Source of the DNA: JBBKWU01 sp037969035
GTDB lineage: Bacteria; Pseudomonadota; Alphaproteobacteria; Micavibrionales; Micavibrionaceae
Assembly: GCA_037969035.1 (NCBI GenBank)
Contig: JBBKWU010000013.1
Coordinates: 1-64,000 of the forward strand
Direction: 5' to 3'
Length of the DNA stretch: 64,000 nucleotides
A program made the position numbers and the translations under genes. Of the stretch, positions 44,001 to 51,866 are shown in pieces. How positions within the stretch are numbered: the stretch's first letter is position 1; each line of letters begins with the position of its first letter. The notes below the pieces were generated by a model that saw only the letters and a list, made by a program, of their open reading frames with translations, ran no database searches and had not been told where the DNA came from.

Positions 44001-44877
44001 GGCCTCACCGATGGATGACAAGCATGACGAGGTGAATGGTTATTACCTTGATGGCAAAGATGTACCGCGGGTTTTATTTATCACGCAGCCACCATCAATG
44101 GGTGAAGAATCAGGTATGACGCAGGACGCGGTTATCCGCCAGATTGTTGAACGCCGCAATGACACTGTGATTTTGTCTATTCGTGACGGGTTTAAGGTTT
44201 ATAACCCCAAAGGCCGCCGTCGTGAGCTTGAAGACATGTTCAAAGCCGAAGGCTGGAACGTGCAGCAATCAACCGCAAACCAGATTATTGTCGGCGGCGC
44301 ATTGATGCATGTGAGTGGTCACGGTTTGTGGCAGGATACGCTTAACTTTATGAAGTTGTTGCCGACCAAATGTATGGAAGCGATGCACTTTCCGAGCTGG
44401 CGCGCGTTTAATGATTTTCGCGAAATGGCGCAGAAGCTCGGTAAAAACACATCGATTGCCAAGCCGCAAAATTATGTGGCGTGTGTGCCTGAAATTGATG
44501 CGGAAACAGGACAAACTGTTTTACGCCAACGTGACTTTTTAACGCAGCGCCGCTGGGGCTTTACGCTTGATCGTAAATTTGGCCAGCAATGGGGTGGTGT
44601 GTTGAAATCTGTGCTTTATAAATTAGTGCGACTTGATGGCAATAAACGCACCGATGGTTTGGATATTCGCACAGACCGTGATGGTGCGTATGAGAAAGCA
44701 ATTGCCAGCGGCCTATCCAATGATTTCACCCGCGCCGGTGATGAAAACAGCGTGCGCGGCAGCAAAATGGGGCCAAGTGCCGCAGAAATGCGCAGCACAA
44801 AAACAAGCGCCATAGGGCGCAGCGCGTTCGGGTTGTCCCGTCACCGCGCCGCCTATAAAAAACCGGGAGTATCATAA
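41086..44877 (+). CDS. Giant RNase J-like metallo-beta-lactamase/beta-CASP nuclease
   Basis: A 1263-aa protein, more than twice RNase J (about 555 aa). The metallo-beta-lactamase motif 2 is LSHDHFDHA (H501, H503, D505, H506). HSALTD and CYGDDHY about 110-130 residues later match motifs 3 and 4. AYVECTNISTSGSA (about 660) and WFSFSTNHKERQ match the beta-CASP region, and MHVSGHGLWQDTLNFMKLLPTKCMEAMHFPSWRA (HVSGH near 1075-1079) matches the RNase J C-terminal motifs. The first 400 residues and a roughly 350-residue insertion (about 720-1030) are unrecognised. It should act on RNA or DNA ends. It is followed 2 bp later by the ExoI-like gene. Confidence 0.85.
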   Translation: MAFVPKEHKGIFTLDKWLRNLGLWRGKSLDSLSQAERQDILDKMDWDTPSVLTGEAYDPESKILTSVSSQTKYDPKSGVFEDKIVFWEHKPQSNDGEAQEQGDYSVMMIRGRRDPSQKAANGELPEIIPDQITIGGQTVFNGTVHGGSQNPFEDKHRATIDRAMSFSKRVKEALYNHDSVLDLGKVLAGGHHHEDVFAEAFGVAATLPSLSGKGGVKAALAAYFAEQFQQGDEDKQVFRFRQVRNEKGEAVGLDPVDQLKAMMGHHINSVDVWRSVEDSAEQTDTEMSSGVRFACRIDYEPTPKGKIHRFKAQLVPVDVPSSVDAPQPVDLLSFEFNRKDDENFELVNANFFEGDASKFRRWTKARNLIGLYQDIARDLAEQRYPKLRDFIYKNRLHDDISEFTKPPGEDEGGEMVIIPVHSTGLDKTIEGGGNGIGGGICVMSRVTKNKGDAQKERLSEVLFAFDLPWEPGGSNSAVDGYQPDLTQWLDALRQGALVLSHDHFDHATLEYYAKNGWLRGVPVFCNDRIWDAVETRMNKLGVPKENWPKHIGFDHPDVTKVDEHQYVYTARDEDGIVRGHVQACENAVDHSALTDSHMCTVCYGDDHYKDTVCVPSDNFGISDHGRKFFKHGQLALARLPNVTLAKLRENIKSVNEKYIAYVECTNISTSGSAADQVDNFRNNFRKMMNIFKDDAVLWFSFSTNHKERQTVYEVWGEEETLRHSTSLGANSKIRDISLNKHSVDPLLDLRDLSLSAEQHPQSFYDKAMSVLMEFTEFHERAAAYRASKARVTKTAEEILEKDIPYQVLKHILDEAQQDIKNGAAKSEMLYRAFFDGNDGVFDAIAAEIGLPDGDTQRKMPKCVYNALKEYKMDLGWSLTDDGKNPNSATEYWMLRSYIKHGVVRFESKNNINDKNMYEAIERGQEFAALHGSHTAAYVKEFRDTPSQLGIVGTGATGSVEEHMAILSRYARAASPMDDKHDEVNGYYLDGKDVPRVLFITQPPSMGEESGMTQDAVIRQIVERRNDTVILSIRDGFKVYNPKGRRRELEDMFKAEGWNVQQSTANQIIVGGALMHVSGHGLWQDTLNFMKLLPTKCMEAMHFPSWRAFNDFREMAQKLGKNTSIAKPQNYVACVPEIDAETGQTVLRQRDFLTQRRWGFTLDRKFGQQWGGVLKSVLYKLVRLDGNKRTDGLDIRTDRDGAYEKAIASGLSNDFTRAGDENSVRGSKMGPSAAEMRSTKTSAIGRSAFGLSRHRAAYKKPGVS

Positions 44878-44879
44878 GA

Positions 44880-47800
44880 ATGTTCGGTCATATTTATAAT
44901 CCAAATGAGCGCCGCGTCGGGATCAAACAATATGTTTGGGATCTGATCAAAGACGGCCAGCTTATGAATGTCACCATCGATACCGAAGGCAGTGGCGCAG
45001 GCCGCAGCGGTAACGGTTACAAAACACCGAATTACGAGTTTTTCTCCGAGGTGGGAACAGCACGTTTTGATTTTGCAGGTAACTATCTCGATTCTTTCCA
45101 GATTTTCCCGCGTGCCCCAGAATGGCTAGCGTTTGAGCCTGGAAGCCCTCTAATCCAACGTTTGGTGACGCAGCCTGAATTATTCGATGATCATGAACGC
45201 GTCGCGTATTTTAATGCCATGGCTTATACGCTTGATTATCTCGACCAATCTTCGTTTGCGTATAACGGTTTTGGTGATAAGCGCGTTGCTGTTAATTTCA
45301 AAGATTACAATCCGCAATTCAAAGTTGGCGCAGATGATGCGGAAAAAGACGGCTTAGGGATTTTCAAGCCATCATCAGAACTCGTTATTCCGATTAAGTT
45401 GCGGGACGAAGAAACAGGCGAAATGGTTGAGGATGTGCGCTATCACCCTGACCGCCAAATCGTGGCACGAAGAATTTCAGAAGACCCTGACAGCCCGTTT
45501 TACGAGGCACGCGGCAAGAATTTTTACTACGATGAGAACACGCAGAGCATCTGGAAATACAGCCCTGCAGCGTGTCAGTATAGCTTTTTCAACGCGCCTT
45601 ATGACTGGCCGCGTATGCGCAGCAATTTCTATCGTGCGGGCATGCCGTCAATGAACACAGGCTTTATGAACAGCCGCGCGACAGGCGTGAACTTCCAACG
45701 CCCAAAAAACACTGTCACAGACGTGATGGATATGGCGCAGATGGCAGCACTTCATGGCCCGAAAGGGGAAAATGGATTTGATTTTCCGCGTTATGTTGAC
45801 CCGATCACAGGCCGCATCAATCATAAGCTCACGCTCTCGCAATATATTGATTTCCACGCAGGACAAGCCAATCCGCTGCGCTTTGTAAAACCAGGTACAT
45901 TTATGCCTGATGACGGCAGCAAGCATGATGACATTTTTGACCATGGTGCTGTTTTGGATGCTGTGGGTACGGGTGCGCTTGCTAATATTATATGGGATCG
46001 CGCACCGTGGGTGGCATCGAATTACCACAAGCAGCGCCATAATCGCCGCGTTTATGATTTTTTAGAGCGTAAGGATGTTAAAGGCTCTAGCTGGAATTTA
46101 TTCTCGCTTGCGGAACGTCACAAAGGCGGTAAGCCGTTTGACGGGCTTTATTACTTCTTGGGCAATGATGATACCGCCGGCAAGATGAAAAAGCTGATCT
46201 TTTTGAAATGCGATGGCAATTTACACGACCATAAATTCGCGCAATTTGATAATAAGCACCTGCATGAATTATCAGTTGATGAGTTGGAAGTGGTTTTGGA
46301 TGATCGCGAAGGCCCGATCCGCATTGAAACCGAGAATTATTTCCCCGGTGCGACGCACATGGATGATGTTTTGACCAAAAGCCCGCGCGGGCAAGCGCTG
46401 CGCAGTGGTCAGGATGTTGGTGTTGGCAATGACTACAATTATATCACCGAACATGAACAAATGGGCCGCAATATTTTGGCCGCCATCTCGCGCAAAACGA
46501 TGAAATTCAAATACGGCACAGGCCGTCAGGATGTGAAGTTGATTGAGGATGAGTTGAACCAGCTTTATGCTGCGGAAGTACCATTTATTGTGCCAAACGA
46601 GATATTGAACGAGGTCACGGAAAAAGGCCCGCGCAGCTTACCTGATATTGTGCAGAAAATTCATAAAGACTTGAATGATGTCCTGACCAAGGATTTACGC
46701 GATAAAGATGAAGCATTGATGCAGATGATGGCACAAGCTAATCCCATCGATAATTTTAGTTTTTTTGACATTGACGATGACGTGCATAAACAAAAAGATG
46801 CGCGTGGATTACCGACTGACACGGCGCGTCAAGCGTCACGTGCGCTGTATGGTTACACCGAACTATGCCAACGTTTATATAATACCAAGTTCAAGAAAAA
46901 GGGCTGGGATTATAAGGAGATTCTAGATGGTATGGTTAATCCACATACGGGCGCGCCATATCTTGAAAAAGGTAAGTTTAATTTCGCAACAGTGCGCGAA
47001 GCGTTCGAATTCCGCCAAGACCTTTGTAAGCGTTATATGGCGGATATGGATGCCGAAATCCGTAAGCCGCAATCAACGGTGGCGGATGGCTTTATTACAC
47101 GTGAGTTTGATGCAAAACCGACAGGTAAGCGCGGCAAACACTTGCTGCTAACAGCCGATGCTAATAACGGGCAGGACGGTAATCTACCGCAAATTATTGA
47201 GGCCAAAACGGGCGGCACGATTGAGTTTGACCATGTATATCGCCTTGATTTTGGTGATGTGCGCGAAAAGCTTGATAGCGGCGCATGGCAATATCGTTTT
47301 CACCGTATGAGCTCTGAGCCGAGCGCTTTGCGCGTGGCGCACCGCTTTGTGGATATGGGCAAGGAATCCGCGTTGCCTGATACGTTCCGCGAACTTTATG
47401 TGCGTGACTTCCTATACCGTATGAAAGGCTTCCCGAACGAGCCTGTGACCGAAAGCCGCATGACCACGCTTGAAACTATGGCGTATGATCTGAACCATGA
47501 CAAAAAACTGCAAAAACAAGCAGAAGAGAACGAAGAAGGCCAACGGGTTCTTGATCTGGTTCATAAATGGGTGGCAAAGAAAGAAGCACAAGTTACTGCG
47601 CGGAAATTACAATTCCCGCATTTGATCACAGGGTTTGAACCGCAAACCGATGTGCCGCTTGACCATATTGACCATGAAGTGCGCCGTGATCCGAATGTGC
47701 CGCTGACGGAAGACCCGAACTTTATCGTGCTTGATCTACCGCTTGAGGTTATTCACCACCCGATTGAACAAGACGATGTGCGCTTGCCGCTGCGTGGTTT

Positions 47801-48686
47801 GGTTGTGCGTGATTTGGACGCGAAAACCCGCACGCAGATCAGCAAAGGCAAACCTGTTTTGCTGCGCACCCCGCACGGGCAGATTTTTGCAACAGGCAAG
47901 GCGAGCGTTGAAGCGTTGAAAAACCCCGAAGATGCTGCGCTTTCGACCATCATGAAAAAAGCACGCAATGATTATGATGCCGCAGGGGCGCCGCTTGCGA
48001 GTAAAGATAAGCTGTTTTATTTGGGCATTGAAAACCTTTATCCGTTGGCCGCGACACGCGATATTGACTGGGGTTTGCAAACATTTGATATGCCGTTTAA
48101 CCAATATTACGGCACGTTCGCACCTGATTTTGCGCGGATGCCATACGGCAAGCCGTTACGCGCCGCCTTTATTCCTGAGGCCTATTGCCCGCAGGTGATT
48201 TTGCCCGGTGATATCCGCTTCCGTGAAGTGGAGGGCAAGATGTTCTCACAAATCACGGGTGAAAAAGGTGCGCCGACAGGCCATATCACCGAAACAAAGT
48301 TGACCGATGTTTGGGGCGTGGATAAATCCACAGGCCATAAACAAGGCATACCGCTCGGCAAGTTGATCGATATGATTAAATCGGGTGATATTCCTGAAAA
48401 AATTATCAAGCAGGCTGGGTTTTTAGGTGGCGATCAGATCGAACGTCATTTACAAGAAAACCTGACCGCCAAAAAATTCCGCAGCAATCCGATGGATGAG
48501 CCGATTTTAATCGCGCAATGGGATGCGGTGAACAAGGATTACATGGCGAGTGGCCAAGATGAGAGCAAAAATAAAATGGCCTTCATCCAAGCCGGAAACC
48601 ACGCCCCCCGCGCAGCAATGATGCGCTTTGGCCGCCCTGTGTATCCGTCGGAGTATAGACCGTTGCTTAAGAAAACACCGATGTGA
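44880..48686 (+). CDS. Giant exonuclease I-like DEDDh exonuclease
   Basis: A 1268-aa protein whose first 400 residues resemble exonuclease I/DnaQ-fold 3'-5' exonucleases. VTIDTEGSGAG carries D34 and E36 (ExoI). CQYSFFNAPYDWPRMRSNFYRAGM (N238, D242) fits Exo II. IFDHGAVLDAVGTGAL (H355, D360) fits the DEDDh Exo III motif H-x4-D. SbcB itself is only about 475 aa. The other 850 residues, largely alpha/beta with VLDLPLEVIHHPIEQDDVRLPLRGLVVRDLD near 950, are not recognised. GGGAG precedes the ATG, which lies 2 bp after the nuclease stop, so the two are translated from one message. Its 3' end overlaps the convergent membrane-protein gene by 20 bp. Confidence 0.8.
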   Translation: MFGHIYNPNERRVGIKQYVWDLIKDGQLMNVTIDTEGSGAGRSGNGYKTPNYEFFSEVGTARFDFAGNYLDSFQIFPRAPEWLAFEPGSPLIQRLVTQPELFDDHERVAYFNAMAYTLDYLDQSSFAYNGFGDKRVAVNFKDYNPQFKVGADDAEKDGLGIFKPSSELVIPIKLRDEETGEMVEDVRYHPDRQIVARRISEDPDSPFYEARGKNFYYDENTQSIWKYSPAACQYSFFNAPYDWPRMRSNFYRAGMPSMNTGFMNSRATGVNFQRPKNTVTDVMDMAQMAALHGPKGENGFDFPRYVDPITGRINHKLTLSQYIDFHAGQANPLRFVKPGTFMPDDGSKHDDIFDHGAVLDAVGTGALANIIWDRAPWVASNYHKQRHNRRVYDFLERKDVKGSSWNLFSLAERHKGGKPFDGLYYFLGNDDTAGKMKKLIFLKCDGNLHDHKFAQFDNKHLHELSVDELEVVLDDREGPIRIETENYFPGATHMDDVLTKSPRGQALRSGQDVGVGNDYNYITEHEQMGRNILAAISRKTMKFKYGTGRQDVKLIEDELNQLYAAEVPFIVPNEILNEVTEKGPRSLPDIVQKIHKDLNDVLTKDLRDKDEALMQMMAQANPIDNFSFFDIDDDVHKQKDARGLPTDTARQASRALYGYTELCQRLYNTKFKKKGWDYKEILDGMVNPHTGAPYLEKGKFNFATVREAFEFRQDLCKRYMADMDAEIRKPQSTVADGFITREFDAKPTGKRGKHLLLTADANNGQDGNLPQIIEAKTGGTIEFDHVYRLDFGDVREKLDSGAWQYRFHRMSSEPSALRVAHRFVDMGKESALPDTFRELYVRDFLYRMKGFPNEPVTESRMTTLETMAYDLNHDKKLQKQAEENEEGQRVLDLVHKWVAKKEAQVTARKLQFPHLITGFEPQTDVPLDHIDHEVRRDPNVPLTEDPNFIVLDLPLEVIHHPIEQDDVRLPLRGLVVRDLDAKTRTQISKGKPVLLRTPHGQIFATGKASVEALKNPEDAALSTIMKKARNDYDAAGAPLASKDKLFYLGIENLYPLAATRDIDWGLQTFDMPFNQYYGTFAPDFARMPYGKPLRAAFIPEAYCPQVILPGDIRFREVEGKMFSQITGEKGAPTGHITETKLTDVWGVDKSTGHKQGIPLGKLIDMIKSGDIPEKIIKQAGFLGGDQIERHLQENLTAKKFRSNPMDEPILIAQWDAVNKDYMASGQDESKNKMAFIQAGNHAPRAAMMRFGRPVYPSEYRPLLKKTPM

Positions 48687-49425
48687 GAGCATAGACTAGG
48701 AAAACGCCAATCATGACCTGTATCGCAATATAAAGGTAAGGCTTGAGGGTTCTTGATTTGCGGTAAGAGTAAGCCGTCACATCCTCATAGGTCACAAGGT
48801 CGGCGTTCTCAAGTTCTCTTTCTTTTTCCTCGTCTATTTTGTATGGCGGGTCTTCGCGCTTCATTTTTTTGTATTTGAAGAAGCTGATAAAATTTTTCCA
48901 CATGGTTTTTTGATCATAAAAGCTTCTCGTTTCATTGAAAAAATGGAGAATATAGCCTGCCACGCCGATTAGAAATAATATGGGTATTATCCATGCGAAT
49001 ATGGCGGAATAAAGTAGCCAGCGCAGTTCTGTGATTTCGATTGCGAAGATGATGTATAAAACCACGTAACCCCATGCTGCCGCGGACGTTTCAATAGCCC
49101 ATAGCATTTTTATGAGTTGCTCGTCTTTGGTGCGAATGTGAACTAGAGTATTTTCGGGTTTTAATCGATCCATGCCTTTCAGTGTCACACGATGGATTTG
49201 TCCGTTTTCTTCGTATTCTGCGATAGGCCAAAATCCCGAGGTTTCAGAAATGCTGGTCATAAATGGTGAAATTTTAGAAAATCGATAGCCGATGATTTTG
49301 GCTGCAACTTTTTTTGCACTAAACCAAGCGCGCGCTGATTTACACGCGGCATAAGTATTGCTAAGAGTCAAAATGATGAAAACTATGTAGATAGCCAAAT
49401 AGCGTGTGGTTTCGAGTGGATCCAT
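48667..49425 (-). CDS. Membrane protein, DUF3592-like
   Basis: A 252-aa protein with an N-terminal helix (YLAIYIVFIILTLSNTYAA), a small soluble domain (about 45-105, with IAEYEENGQIHRVTLKG), a pair of central helices (AWGYVVLYIIFAIEI and LLYSAIFAWIIPILFLIGVAGYIL) and a C-terminal helix. The layout of a membrane helix, an 'xPxxxYxxxG' beta domain and more helices recalls DUF3592 proteins of unknown function. That match is weak. It overlaps the end of the ExoI-like gene by 20 bp on the other strand, with no obvious tie to it. Confidence 0.6.
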   Translation of the reverse strand: MDPLETTRYLAIYIVFIILTLSNTYAACKSARAWFSAKKVAAKIIGYRFSKISPFMTSISETSGFWPIAEYEENGQIHRVTLKGMDRLKPENTLVHIRTKDEQLIKMLWAIETSAAAWGYVVLYIIFAIEITELRWLLYSAIFAWIIPILFLIGVAGYILHFFNETRSFYDQKTMWKNFISFFKYKKMKREDPPYKIDEEKERELENADLVTYEDVTAYSYRKSRTLKPYLYIAIQVMIGVFLVYALTSVFS

Positions 49426-49479
49426 AAGTTACCCGTTTTTATTTATCTATCTTCCACTATACCCTAAAAATCTTAAAGA

Positions 49480-49513
49480 AAAACGCCGGAAAGGTTTCCC
49501 CCTCCGGCGTTTT
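49480..49513 (-). terminator. Intrinsic terminator after the second EF-hand gene
   Basis: AAAACGCCGGA (49480-49490) and TCCGGCGTTTT (49503-49513) form a perfect 11-bp stem with a 12-nt loop. On the minus strand it follows the stop at 49538 by 24 bp and ends in TTTTTCTTT, a strong terminator. The symmetrical ends could also stop plus-strand transcripts. Confidence 0.85.
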
Positions 49514-49537
49514 GTTGATTTCTGGCAATTTTATGGA

Positions 49538-50158
49538 TTAGTTGTTGTAGTTAAACGGCTCTTCGTGGCGTGGACGAACGGATTCGGCATAAGCGCGTTC
49601 CCACTCATACAGGTCAATCACGCCATCTTTGTGGACATTGACGCGGTAGAATGTCATATCCAGAAAATCAAGTGGTGAGAGGCCATCTTTGTTTTTGTCA
49701 AAATGCGCGAGCCGTGATTGCTGCATGAATTCTTCATGCGTGACGGTTTGTTTAGTAGGCATATCAGCAGATTGATAATTAATGATCTCAGTTGTTTTTT
49801 TGTCGATTGGGGCAAATACAACGAGTTTTGGTTTTTTCATTTCGATGTTATCAATTACTTCGTTGCCATCGCGGTCAAACATTTTGAAAAGTCTTTTTCC
49901 AACTTCACTTTGTGTCAAAATGCCGTCTTTATTCGTGTCAAATTCATCGAAATTAACAAATTTATCACCCATTGGTACTTCGGGGGCGACTTCAACGCGG
50001 ACTGTGACTTCTTGTGCGTTTGGCTCTGATTCAAGCAATTGCTCGGCTTGTTTTTCAAGTGCTGCGCCATCGATTTTTCCAGGGCCATCGGCCAATGCAG
50101 GAGCTGAAAGGCTTAAGGCTGTGCATGCCACCAAGGCAAAACGGTAATATTTATTCAT
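49538..50158 (-). CDS. Secreted EF-hand protein
   Basis: A 206-aa protein with a signal peptide (NKYYRFALVACTALSLSAPALA). It has three or four EF-hand-like loops: DTNKDGILTQSE (about 75-86), DRDGNEVIDNIE (about 95-106), DKNKDGLSPLDF (about 154-165) and a weaker HKDGVIDLYEWE near 177. The first and third fit the DxNxDG consensus well. It is probably a periplasmic calcium-binding protein. ATG 50158 is used; ATG 50164 is 2 codons upstream. It is the second exported EF-hand protein in the window (see 6197-7051), but the two do not look closely related. Confidence 0.8.
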   Translation of the reverse strand: MNKYYRFALVACTALSLSAPALADGPGKIDGAALEKQAEQLLESEPNAQEVTVRVEVAPEVPMGDKFVNFDEFDTNKDGILTQSEVGKRLFKMFDRDGNEVIDNIEMKKPKLVVFAPIDKKTTEIINYQSADMPTKQTVTHEEFMQQSRLAHFDKNKDGLSPLDFLDMTFYRVNVHKDGVIDLYEWERAYAESVRPRHEEPFNYNN

Positions 50159-50289
50159 GATCATTTTCTTTCATTTAAATGGTTTCAGATCAACGTAATT
50201 ATAATAGATAGATCATTCTGTTGATTTGTATAGGGTTTCTTTATGGCATTTTTGGGGCTGCGGTAAAAATATTGGTGTTTGTGCGGCGT

Positions 50290-51234
50290 TTATGCAGTTT
50301 TACGCATCCGCAATGTCACCCATTCATCAACGGGGTATTTGCGTTCAAGGCTGAGGCCGTGCTTCTCGTAAATGGCAATAACAGCATCAGCTTGTGTATC
50401 AAGAATACCTGATAAAATCACAACACCGTTTGAGGCGAGGGTATTTGTAAGTTCGCGCACCATTTCTTTGAGCGTGACCGCCAGTATATTGGCAATAATC
50501 AGCGGATATGGCGCATGATTTTGAATGTTTTCATCCATGAAGCTCTCGCTTTGCACACATTCCACGGCATGTTCAGGGATGGAGTTCAAAAGCACATGAC
50601 GGTGCGCCACGGTGACGGCTTCGTCGTCAATGTCAGGGGCTAGGGTGGGGACGTTCCAAAGTTTATAGGCGGCAATCGCCAGAATCCCCGAACCTGTACC
50701 CATGTCTAAGATATGGCTTGGGGTGAAGCTTTGGGATTTGAGTTCTTCGAGTGCGGTGAGGCAGCCTTCGGTGGTGCCATGTTCACCAGAGCCAAAAGCG
50801 GTCGCGGCATCAATTTGTAGCCCGTGTTTACCGCTTGGGACGGTGCCATGATGGTGGCTGCTGTAAATATAGAATGATCCAATAGTAAAAGGCGCGAACG
50901 CTTTGTAGCAAACCTCCAGCCAGTTTTCATCGGCGATGGTGGTGCTGCTCCAGTTTGTAATGTTGATATCGTGTAAGGTTTCCGAGAGCAGGGCAATGCG
51001 GCCTTTGATATCGTTTTCATCGGGCTGTTCGACGCAAAACCACTCGAGCTTCCACGCGTCTAGCTCGTCATGGTGTTCGCGCATTATGGCGGTTGTTTCG
51101 GTGTCTTCGAGTGAGCCAAAATGTTCTGCATACGAAAGTGCCTGCTCCGGCGTGACCGAGGCAGGCAACATAATTGTTACTTGATAGCGCTGAATAATCT
51201 CACCTTGTTGTGAGTATGATGGCGTATCTGACAA
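50290..51234 (-). CDS. prmA: Ribosomal protein L11 methyltransferase
   Basis: A 314-aa PrmA, which trimethylates several amino groups of ribosomal protein L11. The substrate-recognition domain comes first, then the SAM-binding domain. ATAFGSGEHGTTEGCL (about 145-160) and HILDMGTGSGILAIAA (about 173-188) are family signatures, and NILAVTLKEMV carries the catalytic-pocket Asn region (PLIIANILA). Length is typical. It follows the TIGR02300 gene by 12 bp on the same strand. Confidence 0.94.
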   Translation of the reverse strand: MSDTPSYSQQGEIIQRYQVTIMLPASVTPEQALSYAEHFGSLEDTETTAIMREHHDELDAWKLEWFCVEQPDENDIKGRIALLSETLHDINITNWSSTTIADENWLEVCYKAFAPFTIGSFYIYSSHHHGTVPSGKHGLQIDAATAFGSGEHGTTEGCLTALEELKSQSFTPSHILDMGTGSGILAIAAYKLWNVPTLAPDIDDEAVTVAHRHVLLNSIPEHAVECVQSESFMDENIQNHAPYPLIIANILAVTLKEMVRELTNTLASNGVVILSGILDTQADAVIAIYEKHGLSLERKYPVDEWVTLRMRKTA

Positions 51235-51246
51235 AGCAATAATGGC

Positions 51247-51708
51247 TTATTTGTCGTCTTCGTCGATGGCACCTTTGGTCAGGTCATCGAGGTCATCTTC
51301 ATCGTCATCATCGAGATCAGGAAGATCATCATCGTCGTCGTCATCGTCAACATCAGGAAGATCATCACCTAGGTCAAGATCGTCGTCATCATCGAGTTTG
51401 CTGTCATCTTCATCTTCGTCGTCGTCATCTTCTTCGACGTCGTCAAGGCTGATGATATCTTCTTCTTCCTCGATCTCGTCTTCATCGTCTTCTTCAACGG
51501 CGACTTCTTTTGCTTTTGCTTTTCTAACTTGGCCAGCGTCATCGTTCGCGGCTGTGCTGCGACCACGGCGTGATTTCACTTTGAAATCGCCTGTGTATTC
51601 AACCGCGCAGCTTGGGCAAGCGATCGGACGTTTGTTAAAATCGTAAAAACGCGTGCCACATTCGACACATACGCGCTTAAGGCCTCTGGTTTCTGTTGCT
51701 GATGCCAC
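51247..51708 (-). CDS. TIGR02300-type Asp-rich zinc-ribbon protein
   Basis: A 153-aa protein with an N-terminal zinc-ribbon-like sequence (CVECGTRFYDFNKRPIACPSC, four cysteines, residues about 14-34) matching the FYDLN-acid (TIGR02300) family typical of Alphaproteobacteria. The rest, from about residue 75, is almost all Asp and Glu, including runs of eight Asp. The family is short, acidic and of unknown function. The opposite strand reads as a Ser-rich frame that I regard as a shadow. It shares its direction with prmA (12 bp apart). Confidence 0.88.
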   Translation of the reverse strand: MASATETRGLKRVCVECGTRFYDFNKRPIACPSCAVEYTGDFKVKSRRGRSTAANDDAGQVRKAKAKEVAVEEDDEDEIEEEEDIISLDDVEEDDDDEDEDDSKLDDDDDLDLGDDLPDVDDDDDDDDLPDLDDDDEDDLDDLTKGAIDEDDK

Positions 51709-51866
51709 AGTTAATACCTCCGTATTTTTGATAGGTGAAATAACTTCTAGAACAGGAAATGCCCTATTTCGAGCCCCATGTCAAAAAGAAATTACATGGA
51801 AGTCGTAGATTCGTGAACTATTTCATTATAAGCTGTTCGCGAGTTTAAATTCTTTTGGAGATTATC

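Noticed and set aside
51242..51646. Ser-rich 134-aa frame on the plus strand
   Set aside because: It is the antisense shadow of the Asp-rich tract in the TIGR02300 gene.
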